From DASPJR01 sp035628505 (GTDB lineage: Bacteria > Planctomycetota > SZUA-567 > H5-PLA8): a stretch of 64,000 nt of DNA. Shown piece after piece: positions 48,867-56,817 of the stretch. Numbering within the stretch: position 1 is the stretch's first letter; each line of letters starts with the position of its first letter. Both the position numbers and the translations under genes were made by a program. The notes under the pieces are model-generated. The model was not told the DNA's origin and made no database searches. It worked only from the letters and a program-made list of their open reading frames with translations. Location of the stretch: contig DASPJR010000207.1 in assembly GCA_035628505.1 (NCBI GenBank), positions 1-64,000 on the forward strand, written 5' to 3'.

Positions 48867-49346
48867 ATGCTTTCACGCGTTTACAACGTGGTCACGGTGT
48901 TTGCCGCGGCCGGAGTTCTTCTTTTCAGCAGCGGTTGCTGCAATTCACACAAGGCCGCCAAGGCTCAGACGCCGCCGCCGTCGACGCTCAGCGAGCCCGT
49001 CCGAGTCAGCGAGGCGCCGCCGGTCAGCGCGCCGGTCGCCGAAGAGGAACCGCGTGCCATTCCAGTGTCGGTTCGCGAGAACGATCCGGTGCCGGTCTCG
49101 ATGAAAACGGGCGAAAGCATTCCGCTCCCTGCGTTCAGGGAGCCTGCTCCTGCGACAGGGCCCAAGGCAGCCGTGACATTTGAAGATCCGGCGAAGAGCG
49201 GCAACTATCACGTGCTCTCGAAAGGTGAGACGCTCTCGGTGATTTCACGAAAGTACAACGTGCCGTTGAAGAAGATCATCGATGCGAACCACTTCAAAGA
49301 TCCCAACAAGCTGCCTGTCGGCACGAAGGTGTACGTTCCAAAGTGA
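48867..49346 (+). CDS. LysM-domain lipoprotein-like protein
   Basis: The product is 159 residues. The signal peptide ends at a Cys pair (LLFSSGCC), a near-lipobox. A Pro/Val/Glu-rich linker follows (about 30-105), then one LysM domain at the C-terminus (YHVLSKGETLSVISRKYNV, then LPVGTKVYVPK). LysM binds peptidoglycan glycans. ATG 48867 has a G-rich sequence about eight bases upstream. It is probably a cell-wall-binding protein; the linker would span the periplasm. It ends at a strong bidirectional terminator. Confidence 0.85.
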   Translation: MLSRVYNVVTVFAAAGVLLFSSGCCNSHKAAKAQTPPPSTLSEPVRVSEAPPVSAPVAEEEPRAIPVSVRENDPVPVSMKTGESIPLPAFREPAPATGPKAAVTFEDPAKSGNYHVLSKGETLSVISRKYNVPLKKIIDANHFKDPNKLPVGTKVYVPK

Positions 49347-49368
49347 CATTACGTTGAGGTCCGGCTAT

Positions 49369-49402
49369 AAAAAAAGGCTGCGCCCTGCGCAGCCTTTTTT
49401 TT
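49369..49402. terminator. Bidirectional rho-independent terminator
   Basis: GGCTGCGC (49376-49383) pairs with GCGCAGCC (49387-49394). A7 precedes and T8 follows, between convergent genes. Confidence 0.92.
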
Positions 49403-49418
49403 CGTACGTGTGCGTCGT

Positions 49419-50741
49419 TCAGTTCGTGGTGAACTCGATTTTGTTCGATACACGCGGCATGTAATCGGTGCGGTCGGCCAGTTCGCGCTTAGCCACCTCA
49501 TCTTCGGTCGTGATCGTTTTCCAGCCGCAGGGGCAGTACAGCATCTGCAAGCCAATCTTGCCTCCCGCCGAGAGCCCCAGCTTTTCCGCATCCAGCGTGA
49601 ACTTCAGCCGCAGATGCGTGCATTCGAAGCTGACGCTGTGCCCGCCAAGATCCTGCGCTACCGCTTCGATCGTTGCGCAGTAAGGCTTGCCATTGATCCA
49701 GCAACGCGCCAAGAACGACGTTTCGGGGTCGGAGCCCACAAAAGGATTGCGCATCATAACGAACACATCGCCGCGGTCGTAGCTGATCTGAAAGTCGGAA
49801 TCAATCTCATCGATCTGCCGGCGCAGTCTTGCACGAACCTCCGCGTCGTCAGTGCTCTTTTCGAAGTGCCGCAAGGCGCCCAGTGCCTTTCGTCCGAACT
49901 GGGCCAGTGTGGCACTGGCTTGTTCACGAACGTCAAAATCATCCGACGCAAGCTGCGCGACTGCTTTCGCAACCTGCTCTTTCATGGCGGGCGCAACAGG
50001 AGGAGCAGCGCGGGGTTCCTGGCGCATCACGGACGGCAGTAGTTCATCGTCATAAAACTCTAGCGGCCCGCGTTCGCCTCCCAGTGCCTCGTACCACACC
50101 GGTTCAACTCCGAGCATGAGCGGCAGTGCCATGCCTTCGCCGTTAAATGCCACGGCTCCGGCGGCCACACCATCCGTCTCCGGCTCTTCAACCTCGACCA
50201 CCTGGGGACGGGAAAGGGGAGACCAGGGCTGCTCGGGCGGAGTGGCTTCGATGGCCGCATTTCCAAAGGGCCGTCCTTCGCGATCCTTAACGCTGAGCAG
50301 GTGTCTGCCTTCTGCGCTCAGCGGAATGAGCTGAACAAAGAGCAGCTTCCCAGTGACATGATGGGCACGCTCTTGAAAATCTGTCTCTCCACCGAGCTTT
50401 ACCGCGGCGGCCGCATTCTCCCGTTTCAGCTCAATTACCAGCGGCCCGATGCGGAATTCCGGATCGTTCTGCTGCGGCAGCCGTCCGTCATATCCTTCGG
50501 TCAAGCAGTACAGCATCACGCCGCTGAAGCGCGGAGCGCGAATGTTTTCAATCCCGAGGCGGACCGTGGTTTTCTCATTGAAGCGGATCACCGGCCGCTC
50601 TGAAAGCTCACGCCAGGTTTTCACGACGGCAATGCTTTCATTACCGGGCTCGGCAGCCTGTTTGGTTGCGGCAAATGACGGAAGAGCTGGCAGACTGGTC
50701 AATACGGCACAGCAGATAGCTGACAAGACACGTAATTTCAT
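49419..50741 (-). CDS. Secreted protein with HEAT-like segment
   Basis: The product is 440 residues with a signal peptide (MKLRVLSAICCAVLTSLPALPSF, 23 residues). The N-terminal half is beta-rich, without a family I recognise. A helical repeat segment at about 265-320 (QLASDDFDVREQASATLAQFG, LRRQIDEI) resembles planctomycete HEAT-like segments. The C-terminal part has two Cys in LYCPCGW. GAGAGG lies six bases before the ATG. It is likely periplasmic; function unknown. Confidence 0.75.
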   Translation of the reverse strand: MKLRVLSAICCAVLTSLPALPSFAATKQAAEPGNESIAVVKTWRELSERPVIRFNEKTTVRLGIENIRAPRFSGVMLYCLTEGYDGRLPQQNDPEFRIGPLVIELKRENAAAAVKLGGETDFQERAHHVTGKLLFVQLIPLSAEGRHLLSVKDREGRPFGNAAIEATPPEQPWSPLSRPQVVEVEEPETDGVAAGAVAFNGEGMALPLMLGVEPVWYEALGGERGPLEFYDDELLPSVMRQEPRAAPPVAPAMKEQVAKAVAQLASDDFDVREQASATLAQFGRKALGALRHFEKSTDDAEVRARLRRQIDEIDSDFQISYDRGDVFVMMRNPFVGSDPETSFLARCWINGKPYCATIEAVAQDLGGHSVSFECTHLRLKFTLDAEKLGLSAGGKIGLQMLYCPCGWKTITTEDEVAKRELADRTDYMPRVSNKIEFTTN

Positions 50742-51089
50742 AGCAGCCTCTCAAGTCGGGTACACCGCCTCCGGGTGCAGAGGGCGGGGCAGGATCGACT
50801 AGAGACAATTATGGTGCCATAAATTTAATTTCGATCGGCTTGAACTTCTCATCGTGGGGCCCTGCGCAATGCCGCGGTTCTCGCGCGGCAGTTATTGCTA
50901 ATCGGCAGGGCAATATAGCAAGTGCAGGCAAAGGCTGTCGCCTTTTTTCGCATTCCTTGCGGCACGGTCCATTTTCAGGCTCATCCGCAGACGACTGCCC
51001 ATCGGGATAGCGCCACTTCGGGAATTTGATGAGGAGTCTGCTGTAGCCACGAACGGCTTCGTTCACCTGCCGCTGCGCGAGATTGAAAG
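50742..51089. other. 348-bp gap with an uncertain 85-codon frame
   Basis: A minus-strand frame starting with GTG at 51066 and ending at 50809 is open for 85 codons, but its composition is not clearly protein-like and no good ribosome-binding site is seen. It could be a tail to the STAS unit or chance. Nothing else is recognised. Confidence 0.4.
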
Positions 51090-51449
51090 CTAATGCAGTA
51101 ACTTCAGAGCCGACGGGGCATCGTCAGCAATGGGAATGACGTTGTGAAGGTTCAGTAGATCGAGCACGTCGCGTACGCCGGGCGAGAGGCGAATGAGCAC
51201 CAGCTTGCCCTTTTGTTCCTGCGCCTGCAGGTACGCATTCATGAGTACGCCGGCGCCGGCAGAAGAGACGTATTTCACGTTCAGAACATCGATGAACAGA
51301 GTGTACTTCCCAGCCTTAAACAAGTCCTGAATAGCCTGCTCGAGCTTATCAAATGTGTTGACGTTAATTGCTCCATACAGGATCAGCACGGGAATCCCTT
51401 TGCCCGTCAGCGTTTCCTTCTCAATTCGCAATTCTTCAGACGACGCCAT
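51090..51449 (-). CDS. STAS-domain anti-sigma-factor antagonist-like protein
   Basis: The 119-residue product has the STAS fold with VLILYGAINVNTFDKLEQAI and the conserved loop VKYVSSAGAGVLMNAY. Ser63 aligns with the phosphorylated Ser of SpoIIAA. Such proteins free sigma factors by binding an anti-sigma kinase when unphosphorylated. Neither kinase nor phosphatase gene is adjacent. A GAGAGG lies about ten bases before the ATG at 51449. Confidence 0.85.
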   Translation of the reverse strand: MASSEELRIEKETLTGKGIPVLILYGAINVNTFDKLEQAIQDLFKAGKYTLFIDVLNVKYVSSAGAGVLMNAYLQAQEQKGKLVLIRLSPGVRDVLDLLNLHNVIPIADDAPSALKLLH

Positions 51450-51533
51450 AAAACGGTTCCTCTCCCGTGAAGGTGGCGTTAAATGCTACAGCAGAATGGC
51501 TTTGTCGTTGAAGTGCAAAAAGCAGTCCAAAGT

Positions 51534-52283
51534 TCACATGCACTTTTCGATGACAGTCTTCATCAGTCTGCAGGTGATGTAATTGCGCAGAGCATAGCCG
51601 CAGACTTTCAGGTTCTCTTCTGAGAAATCAAAGTTCTTTCCTCCGCTGGGATGAACATCATCCTTGCCCAGCAGCGTTCCATTCCAGCCAGTGCCGGGCT
51701 GCCGTGCGAGAATCTCTGCGTGGAAGTCCATCAGCGGAATCTGTCTGCCAGCGGCGATCTTCTTGATGATTGCGTTGAACTCGCCGACTTTTGCATCCTT
51801 GTTCATGATCGGCGGAATGGTCGAGAGCAGCGGAATGCAGCCAGCGCCCAGGCACGCATCAATGATGGCACCGAGATTTTTTTCGTATTCTGCAAGAGCT
51901 ACGTTCTTGCCGACATCGTTTGTGCCATACATGACCACTGCCATTTCCGGCTTCTCGGCGGCGAGCACACCCTTGATTTTGGCGAGTCCGTCCGCGGCCG
52001 TCCAGCCAGAGTAATTGCAGTGCTCCGCTCCTTTGCGCTCATTAAAGAGCTTGCCATTCACGCGCGCGGTCAGTGTTTTCCATTCATCACCTTTGAGCTC
52101 GCCCCAGGCCAGACCCGCGAGAAAGGCTTTTGTGTACGTGATCGAGTCGCCGATCTGGCTGACGGAGCCCTTCTGTGCGATGCCCTTCGCGTGCACGGCT
52201 TTCATCGCCGCGACCCAGGCGTCGTCGCCGGCCTGAACCAGTGAAATCACAGTCAGCAGCAGCATGCAGATAAGCCGGCGCAT
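51534..52283 (-). CDS. Secreted SGNH/GDSL hydrolase
   Basis: The 249-residue product has a signal peptide (MRRLICMLLLTVISLVQA) and the block-I motif QIGDSIT (nucleophile Ser47). Block III is YGTNDVG (Asn122) and block V is DDVHPSGG (Asp208, His211). SGNH enzymes are esterases or acyl hydrolases; the substrate is unknown, with carbohydrate deacetylation common. AAGGAG lies eight bases before ATG 52283. It is a single gene between repeat-filled gaps. Confidence 0.88.
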   Translation of the reverse strand: MRRLICMLLLTVISLVQAGDDAWVAAMKAVHAKGIAQKGSVSQIGDSITYTKAFLAGLAWGELKGDEWKTLTARVNGKLFNERKGAEHCNYSGWTAADGLAKIKGVLAAEKPEMAVVMYGTNDVGKNVALAEYEKNLGAIIDACLGAGCIPLLSTIPPIMNKDAKVGEFNAIIKKIAAGRQIPLMDFHAEILARQPGTGWNGTLLGKDDVHPSGGKNFDFSEENLKVCGYALRNYITCRLMKTVIEKCM

Positions 52284-52365
52284 AAGGTCTCTCCTTATCG
52301 AGCGCAACGACACCATGGCACGACAGCACGGAAATTATAATTCATACGTGTGAGCTGGAACCAGA

Positions 52366-52413
52366 TTCAAAAAATCTTCGTGTCTTTGAGTCTGCGGGCC
52401 TTTGTTTCGATAC
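52366..52413. repeat. CTTCGTGTCTTTGAGTCTGCGG single-armed stutter
   Basis: It matches the right arms of the CACAAAGACACG family. No left arm is seen nearby, so this copy appears single-sided. Confidence 0.6.
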
Positions 52414-52415
52414 GG

Positions 52416-52946
52416 TTACTCGGCTCCTGCTGCGGCTCCGGCTCCCGCTGCAGGTTGCGGAGTGCGCCCGGCGAGCTCCTTATCGAGAATAAGCAGTCCG
52501 GCGTGGTCGTTGCCGATGCGCTTAAGGCGTTTGATCCAGCGCGTGAAGAGGGCTTCTTCTTCGACCTGTTCTGTGATGAACCACTGCAGGAATACCTGCG
52601 TCGGTGCATGGCGTTCGGCAATGGAGAGATTCAGCAGGTCGGAGATGTCACTGGCCAGCTTCTGTTCATGCTGCAGGCTGAATTCAAATGCCGCCAGGGG
52701 GGTTGAATAATCTCTTTTAGGCGCGGAGATGGCGTCGAGCAGCGGCTGGCCGCCGGCGTCGTGCAGGTAGTCAAAGAACTTCATCGCGTGCTGCAGTTCT
52801 TCCTGGGCCTGGATCTTGAAAAAATTGGCGAAGCCGGCCTGCTCTTCCTCTTCGAAGTGCGACGCCGCTGACAGGTACGTATAGGCGGAGAAGAATTCCT
52901 GATTCATCTGCTTGTTGAGCGCGGCGTTGAGTTTTTTGCTGAGCAT
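52416..52946 (-). CDS. ftnA: Ferritin (non-haem)
   Basis: The 176-residue product is a four-helix bundle with the ferroxidase ligands at E. coli FtnA numbers: Glu17, Glu50, His53, Glu94, Gln127 and Glu130. It stores iron as a 24-mer shell. The C-terminal extension is Ala/Gly/Pro-rich (QPAAGAGAAAGAE) and disordered. AAAGGAG lies eight bases before the ATG. It is a single gene flanked on both sides by AAGACACGAAG-type repeats. Confidence 0.95.
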   Translation of the reverse strand: MLSKKLNAALNKQMNQEFFSAYTYLSAASHFEEEEQAGFANFFKIQAQEELQHAMKFFDYLHDAGGQPLLDAISAPKRDYSTPLAAFEFSLQHEQKLASDISDLLNLSIAERHAPTQVFLQWFITEQVEEEALFTRWIKRLKRIGNDHAGLLILDKELAGRTPQPAAGAGAAAGAE

Positions 52947-52965
52947 GTCTGGACTCCTTTAGTTA

Positions 52966-53068
52966 TCACAAAGTCACAAAGACCCGAAGTCGCAACGAAA
53001 ACAGATAATCCCGGTCACGTTCACGAAACCTTTGTGCCTTGAGGCTTCGTGTCTTTGTGTTCAGCAGT
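52966..53068. repeat. CACAAAGTCACAAAGACCC inverted repeat
   Basis: The left arm (52966-52996) and right arm (53030-53067, TTTGTGCCTTGAGGCTTCGTG) are complementary. It lies between accC and ferritin. Confidence 0.8.
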
Positions 53069-53072
53069 TTAG

Positions 53073-54437
53073 TTAAAGTCCCATTTCGCTGGCAAGAAAA
53101 TTCGTGTCGTACGCGCCAGCGACAAACTTCACATGCCCCATTACTTCGCGCAGCAGCGGAACGGTCGTTGAGATGCCTTCGAGCACCATCTGGTCCAGCG
53201 CCTGGCGCATGCGCCCGACGGCGTCCAGGCGATCTGTGCCGTGAACGATGAGCTTGCCAAGCATGGAGTCGTAATTCGGGGGCACGCTGTAGCCGGAATA
53301 GATGTGGCTGTCCATGCGGATGCGCGAACCAGCCGGAGGCGCATAGAGACTGATCTTGCCCGGCGAGGGCGCGAATTTTCTCTTCGGATCTTCGGCATTG
53401 ATGCGGCACTCGATCGCGTGACCGCCTTCTTTCAGCCGGGCGTCGATATCCTTCTGCCGGATCGCGAGCTTCTCGCCGCTGGCCACGCGAAGCTGCTGTT
53501 CGACCAGGTCGAGGCCGGTGACGCACTCGGTGACAGGATGTTCGACCTGCAGGCGCGTGTTGACTTCCATGAAGTAGTACTTGCGGGCCTTAATGTCGTA
53601 GATGAATTCAACCGTGCCGGCGTTGGTGTACTTGGCCGCCTGCATCAGCTTCACGGCCGCCATTTGAATGTTGTAGCGCAGCACCTTGTCGAAGCCGGGC
53701 GCCGTGCAGGGAGATTCTTCGATGAGCTTCTGATTGCGGCGCTGGACCGTGCAGTCGCGCTCGCCCAGGTGCAGCACGTTGCCGTGCTCGTCGGCCATGA
53801 TCTGCACTTCGATGTGCCGCGCGCTCTCGATGAACTTCTCCATGTAGATCGTGCCATCGCCGAAAGCCGCTTCGGCTTCCTGGCGCGCCTGCGTGTAGTT
53901 GGTGCGCAGGGAGACTTCATTGTGGCTCACGCGCATGCCGCGTCCGCCACCGCCGGCCGCGGCTTTCAGGAGCACGGGGTAGCCGATCTGGTTGGCGAGC
54001 TTCACGGCGGTGTCGGCGTCGGGCAGAGCGCCTTCGGAGCCGGGGACGGTTGGAACTTTCGCGGCCTTGGCGATGTTCTTGGCCTTGATCTTGTCGCCCA
54101 TGTTTTCAATGGCCTGCGTCGGCGGTCCGATGAAGGCGATTTTGCACGCGCGGCAGACTTCGGCGAAATGCGCGTTTTCGCTTAAGAAGCCGTAGCCGGG
54201 ATGAATGGCCTCGACATCTGCGATTTCCGCGGCGGCGATGATGTTGTTGATTTTCAGGTAGCTTTCGCGCGCGGGAGGCGGGCCGATGCAGATGGCGCGG
54301 TCGGCAAGCTTCAGATACAGCGCGTCTTTGTCGGCCTGCGAATAGACGACAACGGTTTCAATGCCCAGCCGCTTGCAGGTGCGCAGGATGCGGAGGGCGA
54401 TCTCGCCTCGGTTGGCAATCAGGATGCGGGAGAACAT
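53073..54437 (-). CDS. accC: Acetyl-CoA carboxylase, biotin carboxylase subunit
   Basis: The 454-residue ATP-grasp enzyme has the GGGGRGMRVSH loop, EKFIESARHIEVQIM, GERDCTVQRRNQKLIEESP and the C-terminal domain. It carboxylates the biotin of AccB with ATP and bicarbonate. It is downstream of accB on the same strand, separated by about 94 bases that carry a GC-rich hairpin. The order peptidase-accB-accC is common in bacteria. The ATG at 54437 has no clear ribosome-binding site. Confidence 0.96.
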   Translation of the reverse strand: MFSRILIANRGEIALRILRTCKRLGIETVVVYSQADKDALYLKLADRAICIGPPPARESYLKINNIIAAAEIADVEAIHPGYGFLSENAHFAEVCRACKIAFIGPPTQAIENMGDKIKAKNIAKAAKVPTVPGSEGALPDADTAVKLANQIGYPVLLKAAAGGGGRGMRVSHNEVSLRTNYTQARQEAEAAFGDGTIYMEKFIESARHIEVQIMADEHGNVLHLGERDCTVQRRNQKLIEESPCTAPGFDKVLRYNIQMAAVKLMQAAKYTNAGTVEFIYDIKARKYYFMEVNTRLQVEHPVTECVTGLDLVEQQLRVASGEKLAIRQKDIDARLKEGGHAIECRINAEDPKRKFAPSPGKISLYAPPAGSRIRMDSHIYSGYSVPPNYDSMLGKLIVHGTDRLDAVGRMRQALDQMVLEGISTTVPLLREVMGHVKFVAGAYDTNFLASEMGL

Positions 54438-54463
54438 TTTTAAAATGAGGTTCAGCGCTGAAA

Positions 54464-54517
54464 CCGTAGTGCCGCGTCCGTCCGGACAACGGCATGGGCG
54501 AGACGCCCATGCTACGG
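54464..54517. repeat. CCGTAG...CTACGG hairpin with inner GCATGGGC/GCCCATGC
   Basis: The outer CCGTAG (54464-54469) and CTACGG (54512-54517) pair. An inner GCATGGGCGAGACGCCCATGC forms a second hairpin. It lies in the accB-accC gap. Confidence 0.75.
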
Positions 54518-54531
54518 GGCTCAGGCCTGAA

Positions 54532-54999
54532 TCACCCGACCTCCACCAGGAAAAGGGGCTGGCCGTATTCGACCGGCGACGCGTTCTCGACGAGGATCTT
54601 CTTAATCGTGCCGCTCACGCCGGATTTGATTTCGTTCATTACCTTCATCGCTTCGACGATGCAAACGATGTCTTCGGCATCGACGCGGTCGCCGACTTCC
54701 TTGAAGTGCGGCTGGTCCGGCGCCGGGGCGCGGTAGAACGTGCCGACGATGGGTGCCGTGATTTCTTTAAGGTTCTTTCCCGTTTCGGCTGCCGGGGCCG
54801 CAGCGGCTGGCGCACCTGCCGTGGAAGCGGCTGCAGGCATCGGGTGCGGGGCGGGGGCGGAGACGATGTACTGCGGCTGAGCCGCCGCTTCGCCGCCGCG
54901 CTTGGCCGAGAACTGCCAGTCGCCTTCCTTTAGATCGAGCTGTGTGAGCTCGTGCTGCTTCATCAACAGAATCAGTTTTTCGACGTCTTTGAAATCCAT
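54532..54999 (-). CDS. accB: Acetyl-CoA carboxylase, biotin carboxyl carrier protein
   Basis: The product is 155 residues. An N-terminal helical region and an Ala/Pro linker (about 45-75) lead to the biotinyl domain with EAMKVMNEI, where Lys119 carries biotin. It shuttles carboxyl groups from AccC to the carboxyltransferase. The accA/accD genes are not in the window. It follows the peptidase gene by 102 bases that are almost wholly GAGTCTGGAGTC-type repeat. Confidence 0.95.
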   Translation of the reverse strand: MDFKDVEKLILLMKQHELTQLDLKEGDWQFSAKRGGEAAAQPQYIVSAPAPHPMPAAASTAGAPAAAAPAAETGKNLKEITAPIVGTFYRAPAPDQPHFKEVGDRVDAEDIVCIVEAMKVMNEIKSGVSGTIKKILVENASPVEYGQPLFLVEVG

Positions 55000-55011
55000 G
55001 GTTTATCATTT

Positions 55012-55094
55012 GAGTCTGGAGTCTGGAGTCTTGGCGTCTGGGAGTCGGCTTTCACCGTGACTCCCGACTCATAGACTCACGACTCACGACTCAA
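55012..55094. repeat. GAGTCTGGAGTCTTGG inverted repeat
   Basis: The left arm (55012-55047, GAGTCTGGAGTC units) pairs with the right arm (55054-55094, GACTCCCGACTCATAGACTC). It is of the same family as 58231 and lies in the accB-peptidase gap. Confidence 0.8.
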
Positions 55095-55101
55095 CAGTTC
55101 C

Positions 55102-56253
55102 TCAGTTGTCCCCATTCCAGCGCAGCCCCTTTTTCAAGCGGCTGAGCACCCGGTGTCCCGACGCTGTGACCAGCACATCGTCCTCGATCCGGACCCCTCC
55201 GATGCCGGGCAGATAAATCCCGGGTTCTACTGTTACCACCATGCCCGGTCTCAGGACGCCATTTGAGCGCCACGACAGGGATGGAGCCTCATGGATATCC
55301 AGGCCCAGCCCGTGCCCGGTTGAATGACCGAAAGCCTTGCCGAAGCCAGCCTTAGAAATAATGTCGCGCGCTGCCGCGTCGACCGATTTGATCTCCACGT
55401 TAGGCGCAATGCGGTCTATAGCCGCCTGTTGCGCTTCCATCACGATCCCATGAATCTTCCGCAATTGGGGTGGGATCGTACCGAGGAAAAAGGTGCGCGT
55501 CAAGTCGGAGTGGTACCCGCCGCTCTTGCAGCCGAAATCCAGCAGGATAATAGCGTTACCTTTAAGCTTGCGGTCGGTTGGGCGGCCGTGCGGCAGGCTG
55601 GAGTTCGAGCCGATCTGGAACATGATCTCGAATGCCTGGTCGTCAGCGCCCTCCTTTACCATCAGGTAGCGCAGCCGCGCGGCGGCATCGCGTTCGCTGA
55701 TGCCCTTCTTGATTTCCTTGCAGAGGATGCCAAAGCACTTCTCCTGGATGCGCAGCGCCTTCTCGATCTGCCGCACCTCCCAGTCGCTCTTGATGAGCCG
55801 CAGCTGAGCCACCATGGCGTCTTCGGGTTTGATCTTCACGTGCAGCCCGCGGCAGGCCTTCTGCAGAGCGCGTTGGTCAGCAATGCGCATATCCCCGGGC
55901 TCAACGGCGAGCTTCCCGATGCCGAGCTTCCTGGCCAGGTATGCGGCCTTGCCCATCAGGCCGGCGGGGACGATTACTTCGGGTTTGCCGTCCTTCGTGC
56001 GCCGGGTTTTCTCAATGAGCACCGGCCAGCCTTTGGCGGTGAAGGATGCTTCTTCAACATAACGGAAGTCAGTCAGCAGGAACTTCTTGGATGCCGTGAT
56101 CAGCAGCGCGCTGTCATGGCCGGTGAAACCGGAAAGATAGCGCACGTTCTTTTCGTTGGTGATCAGCGCCGCAGGAACTTTGCGCTCGCGCAGAAGTTTC
56201 CTGAAATTGTTGAGTCGTCGCCTGAGTTCATCCGCTGGCGGAACCGTGCTCAT
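55102..56253 (-). CDS. Xaa-Pro aminopeptidase/prolidase family metallopeptidase (M24B)
   Basis: The product is 383 residues. An N-terminal creatinase-like domain (YLSGFTGHDSALLI) is followed by the pita-bread catalytic domain. Metal ligands are in LLDFGCKSGGYHSDLTR (Asp pair), FGHSTGHGLGLDIHEAP (His), VVTVEPGIY (Glu) and GGVRIEDDV (Glu). It cleaves peptides next to proline. It precedes accB-accC, a frequent gene order. ATG 56253 has GGGGAG upstream; an earlier in-frame Met would add a repeat-derived N-terminus. Confidence 0.92.
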   Translation of the reverse strand: MSTVPPADELRRRLNNFRKLLRERKVPAALITNEKNVRYLSGFTGHDSALLITASKKFLLTDFRYVEEASFTAKGWPVLIEKTRRTKDGKPEVIVPAGLMGKAAYLARKLGIGKLAVEPGDMRIADQRALQKACRGLHVKIKPEDAMVAQLRLIKSDWEVRQIEKALRIQEKCFGILCKEIKKGISERDAAARLRYLMVKEGADDQAFEIMFQIGSNSSLPHGRPTDRKLKGNAIILLDFGCKSGGYHSDLTRTFFLGTIPPQLRKIHGIVMEAQQAAIDRIAPNVEIKSVDAAARDIISKAGFGKAFGHSTGHGLGLDIHEAPSLSWRSNGVLRPGMVVTVEPGIYLPGIGGVRIEDDVLVTASGHRVLSRLKKGLRWNGDN

Positions 56254-56817
56254 CGCCGTAACGCTCCCCGTCTGCAAAAGTGAATTGCATAGGGATAGTG
56301 CAATCTTGACGGATGGAAAATGCAAATTCGGTATTTGTCGCGAAATTGAAGCGATGTGAACAACAGAACACGACCTCAACAGGGAGGCACGGAGGTCACA
56401 GAGGACACGGAGGGAAATTTCGAATTGCGGATTGCGTATTTCGGATTGGCGACCGCCATCTTCAGCACCAACGCACGCATCAGCTTGCACGTGCCACTCG
56501 CCGCCGCAAGTGCGCTCGTCTTGCAGTGCCCGTGAATTTGCACCTCCATTCCGCCATGTGGCCGCAAAGTTGAAGGAGCAGGCGCGTCCGGCGGCTTGCT
56601 CGGCCTGAAACTGGCGCGTCGCGAGGCGGAGGTGTGGCCGGCGGAGCCATCGGTGTCCAGAGATTAGGCGAAATACCTGTTCCGTCTTTCAGCAGGACAG
56701 GGGCTGCTGGACCAGTCAGCGGCGCTACGCCAAATTAAACGTTGTTTCACGAATGTTGGGTTCCATTTGACAGCGCCGATGGTATCCTGTGGATGAGGAG
56801 GTCTAAGAGGTTTTTTC
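56254..56817. other. 564-bp gap with CACGGAGGTCACAGAGG and GAAATTTCG stutters
   Basis: 56366-56416 carries GGCACGGAGGTCACAGAGG units and 56417-56450 GAATTGCGGATT units. Both are related to other repeats in the window and single-armed here. The rest contains no frame with a recognisable product. The promoter of the exporter operon should be near 56750. Confidence 0.6.

Noticed and set aside
50809..51066. 85-codon minus-strand frame after the STAS gene
   Set aside because: It starts with GTG without a clear ribosome-binding site and its composition is ambiguous; kept only as a comment on the gap.
53241..54185. 314-codon plus-strand frame opposite accC
   Set aside because: accC is unambiguous by its ATP-grasp motifs; the reverse frame is a shadow.
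55324..56283. 319-codon plus-strand frame opposite the Xaa-Pro peptidase
   Set aside because: The metallopeptidase ligands are all present on the minus strand; the plus-strand frame has no domain.
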